From contig QWII01000002.1 of the NCBI GenBank assembly GCA_021405325.1, forward strand, positions 62,001 through 126,000: DNA of 64,000 nucleotides, read 5' to 3'. The translations under genes and the position numbers were made by a program. Below, in pieces: positions 15,005-23,663 of the stretch. The notes under the pieces were generated by a model. It did no database searches and was not told the origin of the DNA. It was given only the letters and a program-made list of their open reading frames with translations. The stretch's first letter is position 1; every line of letters begins with the position of its first letter. Source of the DNA: Caldilinea sp. CFX5 (GTDB lineage Bacteria > Chloroflexota > Anaerolineae > Caldilineales > Caldilineaceae).

Positions 15005-16660
15005 GGTAGCGGGTTGCATACCGCCACTATCTTCTTTGATTAATGCTTGCGGTTGATCGGGCAGTAACCCTTCAGGGCGTTGCAACATCATAAAGATGAG
15101 GACCGCGCCGTAGACCAACAGGCGGAATTCGGAAAATTCACGCAGCAGTTCGGGCAAACCGACCAGCACCAACGCGCCCAGGATCACGCCCCAGATGTTG
15201 CCCATGCCGCCGACGATGATCAACGCCACAATGTTGATCGAAATCAACAGACCAAAGCTATGAGGGTAGATCGAGCCAAGATTGGTGGCGTAGATCGCCC
15301 CGCTGATGCCGGAGAAGGCCGCGCCGCAAGCAAAGGCAAGCAACTTGGTCTGCACCAGATTGATGCCCATCGCCTCGGCCACATCTTCATCTTCGCGCAC
15401 AGCCATCCAGGCCCGTCCCAACCGTGAGCGTTTCAAACGGGTGGCGACAAAGGCGGCGACGATACAGCAGAAAAGAATCAGGTAAAAGAGTTTCTGCTGC
15501 TTTTCCGGCCCACTAATGCTAAAGAGACCCGGAACCTCAATCGGCGGGATGGCGGCAATGCCCTGCGCGCCGCCGGTGTAGGGGCGCAGCCAATCGGAAA
15601 GGGCGAGAATGCGGATGATTTCACCAAAGCCCAGCGTGACAATGGTCAGATAGTCGCCCCGAATCTTGAGTACCGGAATACCCAAGAGGATGCCGGCAAT
15701 GACGGCGACAACAAAGGCAATCGGCGCTGCTTCCCAGAAGTTCCAGGCGCCAACCGAGCGCGACAGAAAGCCTTCCGGCGAAGTTAAGATCCCCATTGTA
15801 TAAGCGCCCAGCGCCAAAAAAGCGACATAGCCGACATCAAGCATCCCGGCAAAACCGACCACAATGTTCAACCCCAACCCCATCAGGATGTATAGCCCAA
15901 CCTGATTCAGCACCTGACTGTGATAAGCGCCCAAGAATTGCGGCAGATAGAGAAGAACGGCTAAGGCGAGCAACGCCATGGTGTACTGTGCCCAACTGCG
16001 CGTAACGGGGCGCGCAATTTGGGTCGTGCGGCGTTCGCCACGGAGTAAGTTGATATAAGTAATGACCGCCACTACCAGGGTGACAAGGCCGGCGCCGATG
16101 ACCGTCAAGCCTTTGGTTGCCAGCAGCCAGCGGAAATAGTTCGCCAGACCATTGTTGGTGAAGATGAGCAACAATTGATCGCTCAAGACGCCCACCACCA
16201 CCGTAATGGCAAAGCCCGTGAGGACGGCGGTGCGGAGACGCGTCGGCAAGAAGCGAAAGAGCGCCGCCACCACCCCTGTCGCCGCACCGATGGCCGGTAA
16301 GAGGGCCAGATTACCAAAGGAAAGAAATTCATAGAGTTCCGGCGAGGCGTTGATAAACATGGTGCGCAGGTTGACAACGCCGCCGAGCAAGACCAACAAG
16401 AGAAGCAACAAAGCGGTGCCGGCGCCGGTCACGGCGCCGGCTAGCAAGGTGATGATGGCCAGATATTCCCGTTTTGCCGCCGCAAACGCGATTACAAAGA
16501 CCACTGCCAGCAACAACATGTGACCTAAATCGACGACATCCTGAATAATGGCGCGTTCCGCAAAGCGCATCACCATGCCGATCAGCGCCAGCCAAATGGC
16601 TGCCCCGCCGCCGATCAAGCCTTTTTGAATTGCATCAATATACCAAGTCTTTTCTTTCAT
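15002..16660 (-). CDS. livM: Branched-chain amino acid ABC transporter permease LivM
   Basis: A 552-residue membrane protein. The C-terminal 320 residues are the LivM core (GLGLNIVVGFAGMLDVGYVAFLALGAYT; coupling loop WMAVREDEDVAEAMGIN; GGMGNIWGVILGA). The N-terminal 230 residues add about six extra hydrophobic segments, making it much longer than the roughly 300-425 residues common in the family. The ATG at 16660 is preferred, with AGAAGG about 10 bases upstream; a GTG at 16669 overlapping the livH stop is possible. It pairs with LivH to form the channel. Confidence 0.9.
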   Translation of the reverse strand: MKEKTWYIDAIQKGLIGGGAAIWLALIGMVMRFAERAIIQDVVDLGHMLLLAVVFVIAFAAAKREYLAIITLLAGAVTGAGTALLLLLLVLLGGVVNLRTMFINASPELYEFLSFGNLALLPAIGAATGVVAALFRFLPTRLRTAVLTGFAITVVVGVLSDQLLLIFTNNGLANYFRWLLATKGLTVIGAGLVTLVVAVITYINLLRGERRTTQIARPVTRSWAQYTMALLALAVLLYLPQFLGAYHSQVLNQVGLYILMGLGLNIVVGFAGMLDVGYVAFLALGAYTMGILTSPEGFLSRSVGAWNFWEAAPIAFVVAVIAGILLGIPVLKIRGDYLTIVTLGFGEIIRILALSDWLRPYTGGAQGIAAIPPIEVPGLFSISGPEKQQKLFYLILFCCIVAAFVATRLKRSRLGRAWMAVREDEDVAEAMGINLVQTKLLAFACGAAFSGISGAIYATNLGSIYPHSFGLLISINIVALIIVGGMGNIWGVILGALVLVGLPELLREFSEFRLLVYGAVLIFMMLQRPEGLLPDQPQALIKEDSGGMQPAT

Positions 16661-16665
16661 AAAAA

Positions 16666-17715
16666 TCACGCCTTCTTCTTAGACAAGCGTTCACCCAAAA
16701 TACCCGTGGGGCGGAAGATGAGGATCAAGACCAGCATGGTAAAGGCAATGGCATCCTTTAATTGATAGGGCGCCGGAATCTTCAACCCTTCCAGGAAGAG
16801 GCTGGGACCGACCGATTCAAACAACCCCAAAAAGACGCCGCCCAACATGGCGCCCGGAATGTTGCCGATGCCGCCTAGCACCGCCGAGGTAAAAGCCTTC
16901 AGCCCTGGTTGGAAGCCCATATAGAATTGGACTTGCTTGTTGAGCAAGGCATAGAGCACCCCCGCCGCGCCGGCCATCGCCGCCCCCAGAATAAAGGTGC
17001 GCACAATGGTGGCATCGACATTGATCCCCATCAACGACGCCGTATCCTTGTCTTCGGAAACGGCGCGCATGGCCTTGCCGGTCTTCGTGTATTGAACAAA
17101 GAGCCAGAGGATCAACATAAGCAACACCGCCGCCACAATGACGACGGCTTGCGTCTTCAAGATGCCGATGCCGAAAATCTGCCATTCACCGGTCAGGCTG
17201 GGAATATCGGGGTAGGTCTTGACGCCTGTGCCATAGAAGCCGGCAAAGGTGTATTGTAGGAAGAAAGAGGCGCCAATGGCCGTAATCAACGGCACCAGAC
17301 GCGGGGCATTGCGCAACGGGCGATAGCAGATGCGCTCCAAAAGGAAAGCGACCGCGACCGAGGTTGCCATCGAGACGGCGGCCACCAGTAACAAGCCAAT
17401 CACCGGCTGGGCAGTCAGAAAACCGCTATCAAAAAGCGGTTGAGCGACAAAGTATCCGGTGAAGGCGCCGGCCATAAAGACTTCGCCGTGGGCAAAATTG
17501 ATCATACGCAAAATGCCATAGACCAATGTGTAGCCCAACGCGATCAACGCATAGAGACAGCCCTGGGCGAGGCCAAAAATGACAAAGTCAATCCAGTTCT
17601 CACGGGAATAGGGGTTGGCCTGAATCGTATTATAGCTTCCCCACCCTACCCCCACAACAATCAAAATGCCGATCAACCACATGATCAGGGTTGTTGTATC
17701 AATTCGTCTACGCAT
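16666..17715 (-). CDS. livH: Branched-chain amino acid ABC transporter permease LivH
   Basis: A 349-residue permease with the LivH hallmark region YALIALGYTLVYGILRMINFAHGEVFM near residues 55-81. The coupling loop AVSEDKDTASLMGIN and the GGIGNIPGAMLGG segment follow. An N-terminal anchor is also present. The ATG at 17715 is chosen; an in-frame GTG at 17730 would add five residues. A long 8-bp tandem array lies about 25 bases upstream of the start. It is followed at once by livM. Confidence 0.92.
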   Translation of the reverse strand: MRRRIDTTTLIMWLIGILIVVGVGWGSYNTIQANPYSRENWIDFVIFGLAQGCLYALIALGYTLVYGILRMINFAHGEVFMAGAFTGYFVAQPLFDSGFLTAQPVIGLLLVAAVSMATSVAVAFLLERICYRPLRNAPRLVPLITAIGASFFLQYTFAGFYGTGVKTYPDIPSLTGEWQIFGIGILKTQAVVIVAAVLLMLILWLFVQYTKTGKAMRAVSEDKDTASLMGINVDATIVRTFILGAAMAGAAGVLYALLNKQVQFYMGFQPGLKAFTSAVLGGIGNIPGAMLGGVFLGLFESVGPSLFLEGLKIPAPYQLKDAIAFTMLVLILIFRPTGILGERLSKKKA

Positions 17716-17738
17716 AATTTTACTCGTCACACAGGATA

Positions 17739-17965
17739 AGGTAAATAGGTAAATAGGTAAACAGGTAAACAGGTAAACAGGTAAACAGGTAAACAGGTAA
17801 ACAGGTAAATAGGTAAATAGGTAAATAGGTAAACAGGTAAACAGGTAAACAGGTAAACAGGTAAACAGGTAAACAAGTAGACAAGTAAATTAGTATACAG
17901 GTGAATTAGTACAAGAATAAAAGCGAATCACCAGCCATAACACCTGTCTACCTGTTTACCTATAT
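17739..17965. repeat. Tandem array of 8-bp AGGTAAAC units with inverted tail
   Basis: Seventeen consecutive near-identical 8-bp units (AGGTAAAC or AGGTAAAT) run from 17739 to 17874. Five decayed units follow in the same phase to about 17912. At 17941-17965 about three units appear in the opposite orientation (GTCTACCTGTTTACC). This is the longest array in the window and lies in the livH leader. An array this uniform should vary in copy number between strains. It does not adjoin a stop codon, unlike most of its relatives here. Confidence 0.92.
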
Positions 17966-18024
17966 CCCTACTGAAAATTTCACTCGTTCGATCAGTAAAT
18001 AAACCGGAGAAGAACAGCGGATAA

Positions 18025-18069
18025 AAACGAGGGGCGACTGCGCCGGTGGATGGCGGTCGCCCCTCGTTT
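18025..18069 (-). terminator. Intrinsic terminator after the liv binding-protein gene
   Basis: On the minus strand, arms AAACGAGGGGCGAC (18056-18069, read as complement) and its partner (18025-18038) form a 14-bp stem around a 17-base loop. The stem is followed by TTTTTAT. It starts 18 bases after the stop of the binding-protein gene. Termination here would keep the abundant binding-protein message separate from livHMGF. Confidence 0.75.
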
Positions 18070-18086
18070 AAGAAGGGTCTATCAAC

Positions 18087-19379
18087 TTACTTGGGGTAAA
18101 TGCGTGCCGTCGGCACTTCACCCGCATCCAGATTTTCCTGGGTGATTTCATAGACGGCGATCTTGGGGTCGGCGCAGTCACCGTTTTCATTGCAGGAAAT
18201 GTTACCGGTCAAGCCCTTGAAATCCTTGGTGGCATAGAGCGCATCACGCAACGCCTTGCGCCCAATGGTCAGGCTGCCGTCATCGTTCTTGACGCCGACC
18301 GCATTGATGGCGGCGACGATCACATTGACGGCATCATAGGCATGGGCATGGAAGGCGCTGGTCGGCTTTTCACCATAGGCGGCTTCGTAGGCAGGCAGAA
18401 ACTTTTCCGAATAATCAGTGCCAAAGGTGGAGAAGTCCGGGCTGGAGAGGTACATGCCCAACGCCGAAGCGCCGGCAGCCTTCAAGAAGTCGGGCGAGAA
18501 AAGACCATCGGCGCCCATCGTCTTGATTGACGGCCCAAGCCCTTCAATTTCTTCACTCTGCACGGTGATCAAACCACCAGAGGCGGTGAAGATCGGGTAA
18601 TAGAGCATTTCCGGTTTGCCGGCAGCAATCTTGGTCAGCACCGGGCGCATGTCGGTGTCAGTCGGGCCGACAGCTTCGGCGGCGCTAATGGCGCCACCCA
18701 TGCTGGTGAAGTTTTCGGTGAAGGCGTTGACCAGACCTTCCGCATAAGGGCTGCCATCATGGATGGTAGCGACGCTCTTGAGACCCAGTTCTTCGGCCAC
18801 AAACTGCGCAGCAACCTGACCTTGCACCTTGTCATTGTGGGCGGTGCGCAGGAAGCCAGGGACATGTTTGGCCGGGTCAGTCAGATCAGGCGCGGTGGCG
18901 GAGGGCGAAACCATGGTGAAGCCGGCATCGGAGAGAATCGGCGCACCGGCGCGCGCTTCGCTGGAGCAACTGGTGCCGACCACGGCCACAATGCTCTGGT
19001 CACTGGCTAACTTCTGGGCAGCGGCCTGACCGCCTTCCGCGTTACAGCCGGAATCTTCACCGACCAATTCCAGCGCGTGGCCCAACACATCCGTGTTCTC
19101 AGCCACAGCCAGTTCAGCGCCACGGCGCGCGTCGATGCCTAAGCTGCCATCCGGGCCGGCAACGACCAGCATATAGGCCAGGCGAATCGGGGCGCCGGCG
19201 GCCACTTCGACACAACCCAGTTCATCGGTGCAGCCGCCTTCGGCGGGCGCCGCAGCTTCGCCGCCACTGGGTGCAGCCGCTTCACCACCACCGGTGGCCG
19301 GAGCAGCAGGGGCGGGGCAGGCAGCCAGAACCATGGCCACCAGCACAAGAAGGCTACACAACATTGTTAGTCTTCGCAT
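18087..19379 (-). CDS. Branched-chain amino acid ABC transporter substrate-binding lipoprotein
   Basis: A 430-residue LivJ/LivK-type receptor (periplasmic-binding fold type 1). The signal MRRLTMLCSLLVLVAMVLAAC ends in a lipobox, followed by an Ala/Pro/Gly-rich linker. The mature domain begins IRLAYMLVVAGPDGSLGIDARRGAELAV and includes a VVGTSCSSEARAGAPILSDAG pocket region. It is first in the liv cluster; AAGGAG precedes the ATG at 19379. A terminator at 18025-18069 separates it from livH. Ligand probably branched-chain amino acids, but related receptors bind amides or urea. Confidence 0.92.
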   Translation of the reverse strand: MRRLTMLCSLLVLVAMVLAACPAPAAPATGGGEAAAPSGGEAAAPAEGGCTDELGCVEVAAGAPIRLAYMLVVAGPDGSLGIDARRGAELAVAENTDVLGHALELVGEDSGCNAEGGQAAAQKLASDQSIVAVVGTSCSSEARAGAPILSDAGFTMVSPSATAPDLTDPAKHVPGFLRTAHNDKVQGQVAAQFVAEELGLKSVATIHDGSPYAEGLVNAFTENFTSMGGAISAAEAVGPTDTDMRPVLTKIAAGKPEMLYYPIFTASGGLITVQSEEIEGLGPSIKTMGADGLFSPDFLKAAGASALGMYLSSPDFSTFGTDYSEKFLPAYEAAYGEKPTSAFHAHAYDAVNVIVAAINAVGVKNDDGSLTIGRKALRDALYATKDFKGLTGNISCNENGDCADPKIAVYEITQENLDAGEVPTARIYPK

Positions 19380-19391
19380 ACATCTTTCTCC

Positions 19392-19450
19392 TTAATTTGC
19401 TCACTTACTTAATTTGCTCACTTAGTAGTTTGCTCTACTTAGTTTGTTCG
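19392..19450. repeat. Direct repeats in the liv binding-protein leader
   Basis: The segment TTAATTTGCTCACTTA occurs twice in tandem (from about 19392 and 19409). Two decayed copies (TAGTTTGCTCTACTT, AGTTTGTTCG) follow to about 19450. On the minus strand the last copy runs into the Shine-Dalgarno AAGGAG just before the start codon at 19379. It may be replication-slippage expansion of the ribosome-binding region. Confidence 0.7.
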
Positions 19451-19609
19451 ACCTAATTACCTAAGCACTAACCTAAGTTATAGCGTCGTGTAGTTGAGCA
19501 TTGGTTTTAGGTGTAAAACGTTTGTGGGCCATTACTATAACATACTTGTCATAGCGCTGTCCAACTTTTAGCAGGTCAATCGACAAAACGCAAAACCTTT
19601 TCCTTTTCT

Positions 19610-19684
19610 TTTTCAAACTTTGTAGATTGTGGTATACTAGGCCGCTGTGTTATCATGCGCCGCTCAGGTAGTGGCGTTTTTGTT
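19610..19684 (+). promoter_or_regulatory. Promoter followed by attenuator-like terminator, coaE leader
   Basis: The -35 TTTTCA (19610-19615), a 17-base spacer and the -10 TATACT (19633-19638) form a plausible promoter. Only about 20 bases later, CGCCGCT (19658-19664) pairs with AGTGGCG (19670-19676) across a 5-base loop, followed by TTTTT (19677-19681). This is a compact intrinsic terminator about 95 bases before the coaE start. Most transcripts could stop here unless read-through is allowed. A 58-bp palindrome follows. Confidence 0.6.
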
Positions 19685-19691
19685 GTAGCCC

Positions 19692-19749
19692 GCTCCTAGC
19701 CAGTCCGTGACTGGCGGAGCGCTCCGCCAGTCACGGACTGGCTAGGAGC
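19692..19749. repeat. Perfect 58-bp palindrome with GTCCGTGAC core
   Basis: Arms 19692-19720 and 19721-19749 (29 bp each) are exact complements with no loop bases. Each arm holds CCAGTCCGTGACTGG, itself a small palindrome. The same core occurs at 21909-21939 and twice at 59300-59370. The element ends 27 bases before the coaE start codon. Confidence 0.95.
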
Positions 19750-19776
19750 AGGACGATATAGGTTGAAAGACTTGCT

Positions 19777-20382
19777 ATGTATATTATTGGCTTAACCGGC
19801 AATATCGCCACCGGCAAAAGTACAGCGCTGCGCTACTTACAGCAAAAAGGCGCCTATGTCTTTGATGCCGACAAACTGGCGCACGAAAGTATGCAAACAG
19901 GCACCCACACCTACTGGGCCATTGTGGACACCTTTGGCGAGACGATCCTGGGCGCCAACGGCGCCATTGATCGTCCCAAGTTAGGGCAGGTGGTTTTCAA
20001 CGATCCGGCCAAGTTGGCGCAACTGGAAGCGTTGGTGCATCCGGCCGTCTTTGATCTCGCCCGGCGTGAATTGGCCGAAGTAGAAGCCGATGTCGTTGTC
20101 TTAGAAGCGATCAAATTATTGGAAGCCGGCCAATTGGTGACGATGTGCGATGAAGTGTGGGTCGTGATCAGCACCCCGGAAAGCCAAATCCAGCGGCTAC
20201 GTGAAACACGCAACATGAGTGAAGCCGAAGCGCGCCGCCGAATGGCCGCGCAATCGTCTCAGGAGGAAAAGGTCAAACGCGCTGATCGGGTGATCGACAA
20301 TAGCGGGACGGAAGCGGAACTTTATACACAATTAGATCAAGCTTGGGCCGCCATTTTAGCCAAGGCAAATGGCGCTGCCTAA
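19777..20382 (+). CDS. coaE: Dephospho-CoA kinase
   Basis: A 201-residue P-loop kinase that phosphorylates the 3'-hydroxyl of dephospho-CoA, the last step of coenzyme A synthesis. The P-loop GLTGNIATGKST is at residues 5-16, followed by VFDADKLAHE near 32-41 (Asp binding dephospho-CoA). VVLEAIKLLEAG and the lid RRMAAQSSQEEKVKRAD match the family, as does the length. It heads a plus-strand run of housekeeping genes. The Shine-Dalgarno is weak. Confidence 0.95.
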   Translation: MYIIGLTGNIATGKSTALRYLQQKGAYVFDADKLAHESMQTGTHTYWAIVDTFGETILGANGAIDRPKLGQVVFNDPAKLAQLEALVHPAVFDLARRELAEVEADVVVLEAIKLLEAGQLVTMCDEVWVVISTPESQIQRLRETRNMSEAEARRRMAAQSSQEEKVKRADRVIDNSGTEAELYTQLDQAWAAILAKANGAA

Positions 20383-20453
20383 TGGAAACCACACCGGCAC
20401 TCTTATCGTATTAGTTTCCAAACGCTCACCGAACCTTGACAGCGCTACCATGT

Positions 20454-20516
20454 GTCAGTAGACCGCAGCCGGGATCGCAATTGCCTGACGCTGGACTACA
20501 CGACGGCGGACTACTG
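20454..20516. repeat. Dispersed repeat, copy 1
   Basis: About 63 bases starting GTCAGTAGACCGCAGCC and ending GGACTACTG. A close second copy lies at 49134-49204, sharing AGTAGACCGCA, GATCGCAA, CCTGAC and GCTGGACTACACGAC. The ends are loosely complementary (GTCAGTAG against CTACTGAC in copy 2). It sits between coaE and a small membrane protein gene. Function unknown. Confidence 0.8.
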
Positions 20517-20547
20517 TGTGTACTTCTAGCCTAGATAAGCAAGAGTT

Positions 20548-20739
20548 ATGAATGCTTTGAAACGCTTTTGGCATGACTATCCGGTTCTCTCCAACTGGCT
20601 GATTCTGGCCGTTGGCATGGTGATCATTCTCTATTTTAGTGCGCGCCACGTTGGCTTTCTGCCAAGCCAATGGGCGGCGTTATTTGTGGCAACAATTGTC
20701 TTGGCAGGTCTATGCGCTTGGATTATCAATTGGGAATAA
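20548..20739 (+). CDS. Small membrane protein
   Basis: A 63-residue protein with two hydrophobic segments: WLILAVGMVIILYFSAR (about 17-33) and WAALFVATIVLAGLCAWII (about 43-61). The N-terminus is aromatic and basic. It lies between coaE and dnaJ, 12 bases before the DnaJ start, so it is probably co-transcribed. No family is recognised. Confidence 0.65.
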   Translation: MNALKRFWHDYPVLSNWLILAVGMVIILYFSARHVGFLPSQWAALFVATIVLAGLCAWIINWE

Positions 20740-20751
20740 TGATTGTACGCT

Positions 20752-21888
20752 ATGGACAAACGCGATTACTATGAGGTGTTGGGGGTCACCCGCGACGCCG
20801 ACAAAAACACATTAAAAAAGGCTTTTCGTAAGCTGGCTCAACAATATCATCCCGATGTCAATAAGACAACGGAAGCAGAATTAAAATTTAAAGAGATTAA
20901 CGAAGCGTACCAAGTGTTGAGTGATGACCAAAAGCGCGCCGCCTATGATCGCTTTGGTCATGCCGGGGTGCAAGGGGCCGGCGGCTTTAATAGCGATTTT
21001 AGCGGCGGCTTTGGCGATTTTACCAGCATCTTTGAGGAACTCTTCTCCGGCGTCGGCGGCTTTAGCACCGGTGGCGGCCGTGGTTCGCGCCGTCAACCAC
21101 GGCGCGGCGCGGATCTACGGGTTGACATTAAGTTAACCTTTGAAGAAGCGGTCTTTGGTGTAGACAAAGAGCTAGAGGTGCCGCGCCTGGAAAATTGTGA
21201 CCGCTGTGGCGGAACCGGCGCCGAACCGCCGACCGCACCCGTCACCTGTTCCACCTGTAATGGCGCCGGCGAAATTCAGCGCCGCCAACAAAGCCCGATC
21301 TTTGGCACAGTGATTACGGCAAGCCCCTGCACCACCTGCAATGGTACAGGGGAAGTGATTCCCTCCCCCTGTACCAAATGTCGCGGGCAAAAACGGGTGC
21401 AGATCACGCGCACGCTGAATGTCAAAATTCCCGCCGGCGTCGATGACGGGACGCGCATTCGGCTGGTGGGCGAAGGCGAAGCCGGTCAACTGGGGGGGCC
21501 GCCCGGCAATCTCTATGTGGTGGTGGCGGTGCAAGCCCATCCGGTCTTTGTGCGCGACCAGTTCGATATTCACCTGGAGTTGCCCATCAATGTGGCCCAA
21601 GCGGCGTTGGGCGCCAGTGTCAAGGCGCCGACGATTGACGGCGAAATCGAAATGCTGGATGTGCCCGCCGGCACACAAAGCGGCAAGACCTTCCGCAAAC
21701 GGGGACGGGGCATTCCCCATCTGCAACGCAGCGGACGCGGTGACATGGTGATCACGGTACGGGTGGTGGTGCCGACCAATTTGACTTCAGAACAAAAGGA
21801 ACTGTTCCGAGCCTTGGCGAAAACCTTTGGCGACGAAACGCCCGGTCAACAAAAGGGGTTCTTTGATCGGTTGTTTGGTAGTGATTAA
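20752..21888 (+). CDS. dnaJ: Chaperone protein DnaJ
   Basis: A 378-residue Hsp40 co-chaperone that stimulates DnaK. The J-domain starts [15 protein letters not shown], with the HPD motif at about residues 33-35 (YHPDVNK). A Gly/Phe-rich linker covers roughly 75-110. Four zinc-binding CxxCxG repeats follow ([32 protein letters not shown]). The C-terminal substrate domain ends LFGSD. ATG at 20752 is used rather than an in-frame TTG at 20743. No dnaK or grpE is in the window. Confidence 0.96.
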   Translation: MDKRDYYEVLGVTRDADKNTLKKAFRKLAQQYHPDVNKTTEAELKFKEINEAYQVLSDDQKRAAYDRFGHAGVQGAGGFNSDFSGGFGDFTSIFEELFSGVGGFSTGGGRGSRRQPRRGADLRVDIKLTFEEAVFGVDKELEVPRLENCDRCGGTGAEPPTAPVTCSTCNGAGEIQRRQQSPIFGTVITASPCTTCNGTGEVIPSPCTKCRGQKRVQITRTLNVKIPAGVDDGTRIRLVGEGEAGQLGGPPGNLYVVVAVQAHPVFVRDQFDIHLELPINVAQAALGASVKAPTIDGEIEMLDVPAGTQSGKTFRKRGRGIPHLQRSGRGDMVITVRVVVPTNLTSEQKELFRALAKTFGDETPGQQKGFFDRLFGSD

Positions 21889-21908
21889 ATTTATTTTGTG
21901 AATATTTA

Positions 21909-21939
21909 GCTTGTAGCTGGTCCGTGACCGGCTACAAGC
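21909..21939. repeat. Hairpin with GTCCGTGAC core
   Basis: Arms GCTTGTAGCTGGTC (21909-21922) and GACCGGCTACAAGC (21926-21939) pair with one wobble around a CGT loop. It belongs with the palindromes at 19692-19749 and 59305-59368. It lies 20 bases after the dnaJ stop. No U-tract follows immediately. Confidence 0.85.
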
Positions 21940-21987
21940 GGACTATGTCATGGCTTATTTTTTATTTCTTAGGATCGAGAAAATTTT

Positions 21988-22566
21988 ATGGCAACAACAT
22001 CAGATTTGCGCAAAGGTATGCTCATCCGCTACAACGGCGTTCTGCAACGGGTCGTTGAGTTCCAACACATTAGCCCCGGCAACTGGCGGGCGATGGTGCG
22101 TATGCGCTTAAAGAACTTTAAAACCGGTGGCGTGACCGAAGACCGTGTACGCGCCGGCGCAGAAATCGACATCGTTCCTACGGAGACACGATCGGCGCAA
22201 TTTCTCTACAAAACGGATGACGGCTATCACTTTATGGACAACGAAAGCTTTGACCAAATCGAGCTTTCCGCCGAAGACGTGGGGGAGAGCATGCGCTTCA
22301 TTCGCGAGAATGAAAGCGTCGATCTGCTTGTGATCCAGGATGAAAATAATCGGAGCAGCGTCATCGATGTGGCGCCGCCCAACTTTGTCACCCTGAAAGT
22401 CACCGAGGCCGACGTGGCGGTGCGCGGCGACACGGCCACCAACTTGCAAAAGAATGTGACCCTGGAAACCGGCGCCGTGATCCAAGCGCCCGCCTTTATC
22501 AAGGTCGGCGACCTTCTCCGTATCGACACACGCAGCGGCGAGTATGTAGAACGAGCGAAGCAGTAA
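21988..22566 (+). CDS. efp: Elongation factor P
   Basis: A 192-residue, three-domain translation factor that rescues ribosomes stalled at polyproline. The N-terminal KOW-like domain includes [24 protein letters not shown] domains follow, ending with [18 protein letters not shown], as in EF-P proteins. The loop that carries the modified Lys (or Arg) in many EF-Ps reads SPGNWRAM here, with Asn at position 32 and an Arg two residues on. The start at 21988 has AGGATCGAG upstream. Its stop codon is followed directly by a foldback repeat. Confidence 0.93.
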   Translation: MATTSDLRKGMLIRYNGVLQRVVEFQHISPGNWRAMVRMRLKNFKTGGVTEDRVRAGAEIDIVPTETRSAQFLYKTDDGYHFMDNESFDQIELSAEDVGESMRFIRENESVDLLVIQDENNRSSVIDVAPPNFVTLKVTEADVAVRGDTATNLQKNVTLETGAVIQAPAFIKVGDLLRIDTRSGEYVERAKQ

Positions 22567-22660
22567 GCAGACAAGAAGACAGGAAGACAAGAAGAAGGGG
22601 AGACAAGAAGCCGGGAATGACATCTTCTTGTCTTCCCTTCTTCTTGTCTTCCTGTCTTTT
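22567..22660. repeat. Foldback of 8-bp units after efp
   Basis: The left arm (22567-22622) starts on the first base after the efp stop and has seven 8-bp units (GCAGACAA, GAAGACAG, GAAGACAA, GAAGAAGG, GGAGACAA and others). The right arm (22623-22660) carries the complementary TCTTCTTG, TCTTCCCT, TCTTCCTG series. It fills most of the efp-prmA gap. The T-rich right arm has no G-C stem directly before it, so simple termination is not evident. Confidence 0.9.
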
Positions 22661-22685
22661 CAGGAATGGTGGGAAAGCGGATCTC

Positions 22686-23663
22686 ATGACAGAAATCATC
22701 GGGGAATTGATCGAGATTGCGGTCGATGTGGATGACGAGGCGGCGGAGGCGGTCAGTACACTCTTCAATCGCTACAATGGCGGCGGGTATGAAGAGGATA
22801 ATGACGCCGGGGAAGCCGGTGGCGGCGGCGCAGTGGTCGAGGTGACGGGGATTGATGACTTTGGCAATCCGATTCCAGGTAAGTACCGCGTGGTGGTCAA
22901 GACCTATGTCAAGCCCGGGCAGAGGGGCGAACAGATCAAGCAGCAGATCGAGGAAGGCTTGTGGCGGCTGAGTCTGCTCTATCCGATCCCGGAACCGCAG
23001 ATCCGGGTGGTGCAGGAAGAGGATTGGGCGACGGCCTGGAAAAAGTTTTATAAACCGCTGCGTATCGGCCAACGGGTGGTGCTGAAACCGACCTGGGAGG
23101 AATTCACCGCCAACCGGGATGATATTGTCATTCACCTTGACCCCGGCATGGCCTTCGGCACCGGGATGCACCCTACCACGCGCCTGTGCATTGTGGCGCT
23201 GGAAGCGGTGGTCAAGCCGGGTGATACGGTGTTGGATTTAGGGACGGGCAGCGGCGTGTTGGCCTTTGTCGCCGCTCATTTAGGCGCTGCCCACGTCCAT
23301 GCCACCGACATTGACGCCCTTGCCGTACGCGTCGCCAGAGAAAACGCCCTTCTCAATCAGCTTGATGAGCAACGGCTAACCATCGACCTAAGCAGCGTGC
23401 CGGTCCAAATGGCCGGTCGTTTCCAGGTGATTGTCGCCAACATTCTGGCCGAGGTTTTGGTTGGTCTCTTTGATCGTAAGTATGACAACACACCCCTAGC
23501 CGAACCGTTAGCGTCCGGCGGCACGATGATCCTCTCCGGCATCCTGGCTGAAAAGGCCGAGATGGTGTTACAGGCTGCCGCCCGCCACGGTTTACATCTG
23601 GTGAACCAGAAACAGGAGGGCGACTGGGTGGCGTTGCTTGTGCGTGCGAATGCAGAACCATGA
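22686..23663 (+). CDS. prmA: Ribosomal protein L11 methyltransferase
   Basis: A 325-residue SAM-dependent enzyme that trimethylates ribosomal protein L11. The substrate-recognition N-terminal domain is followed by DPGMAFGTGMHPTT near residues 150-163, the SAM motif VLDLGTGSGVLAFVAAHLGA, then HATDIDALAV and VANILAEVL. The start at 22686 (MTEIIGEL) is used; an upstream in-frame reading only translates the foldback repeat. It overlaps rsmE by 4 bases (ATGA). Confidence 0.93.
   Translation: MTEIIGELIEIAVDVDDEAAEAVSTLFNRYNGGGYEEDNDAGEAGGGGAVVEVTGIDDFGNPIPGKYRVVVKTYVKPGQRGEQIKQQIEEGLWRLSLLYPIPEPQIRVVQEEDWATAWKKFYKPLRIGQRVVLKPTWEEFTANRDDIVIHLDPGMAFGTGMHPTTRLCIVALEAVVKPGDTVLDLGTGSGVLAFVAAHLGAAHVHATDIDALAVRVARENALLNQLDEQRLTIDLSSVPVQMAGRFQVIVANILAEVLVGLFDRKYDNTPLAEPLASGGTMILSGILAEKAEMVLQAAARHGLHLVNQKQEGDWVALLVRANAEP

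Noticed and set aside
17739..17912. The tandem array as a CRISPR
   Set aside because: Units are 8 bp with no unique spacers, and there are no cas genes in the window.
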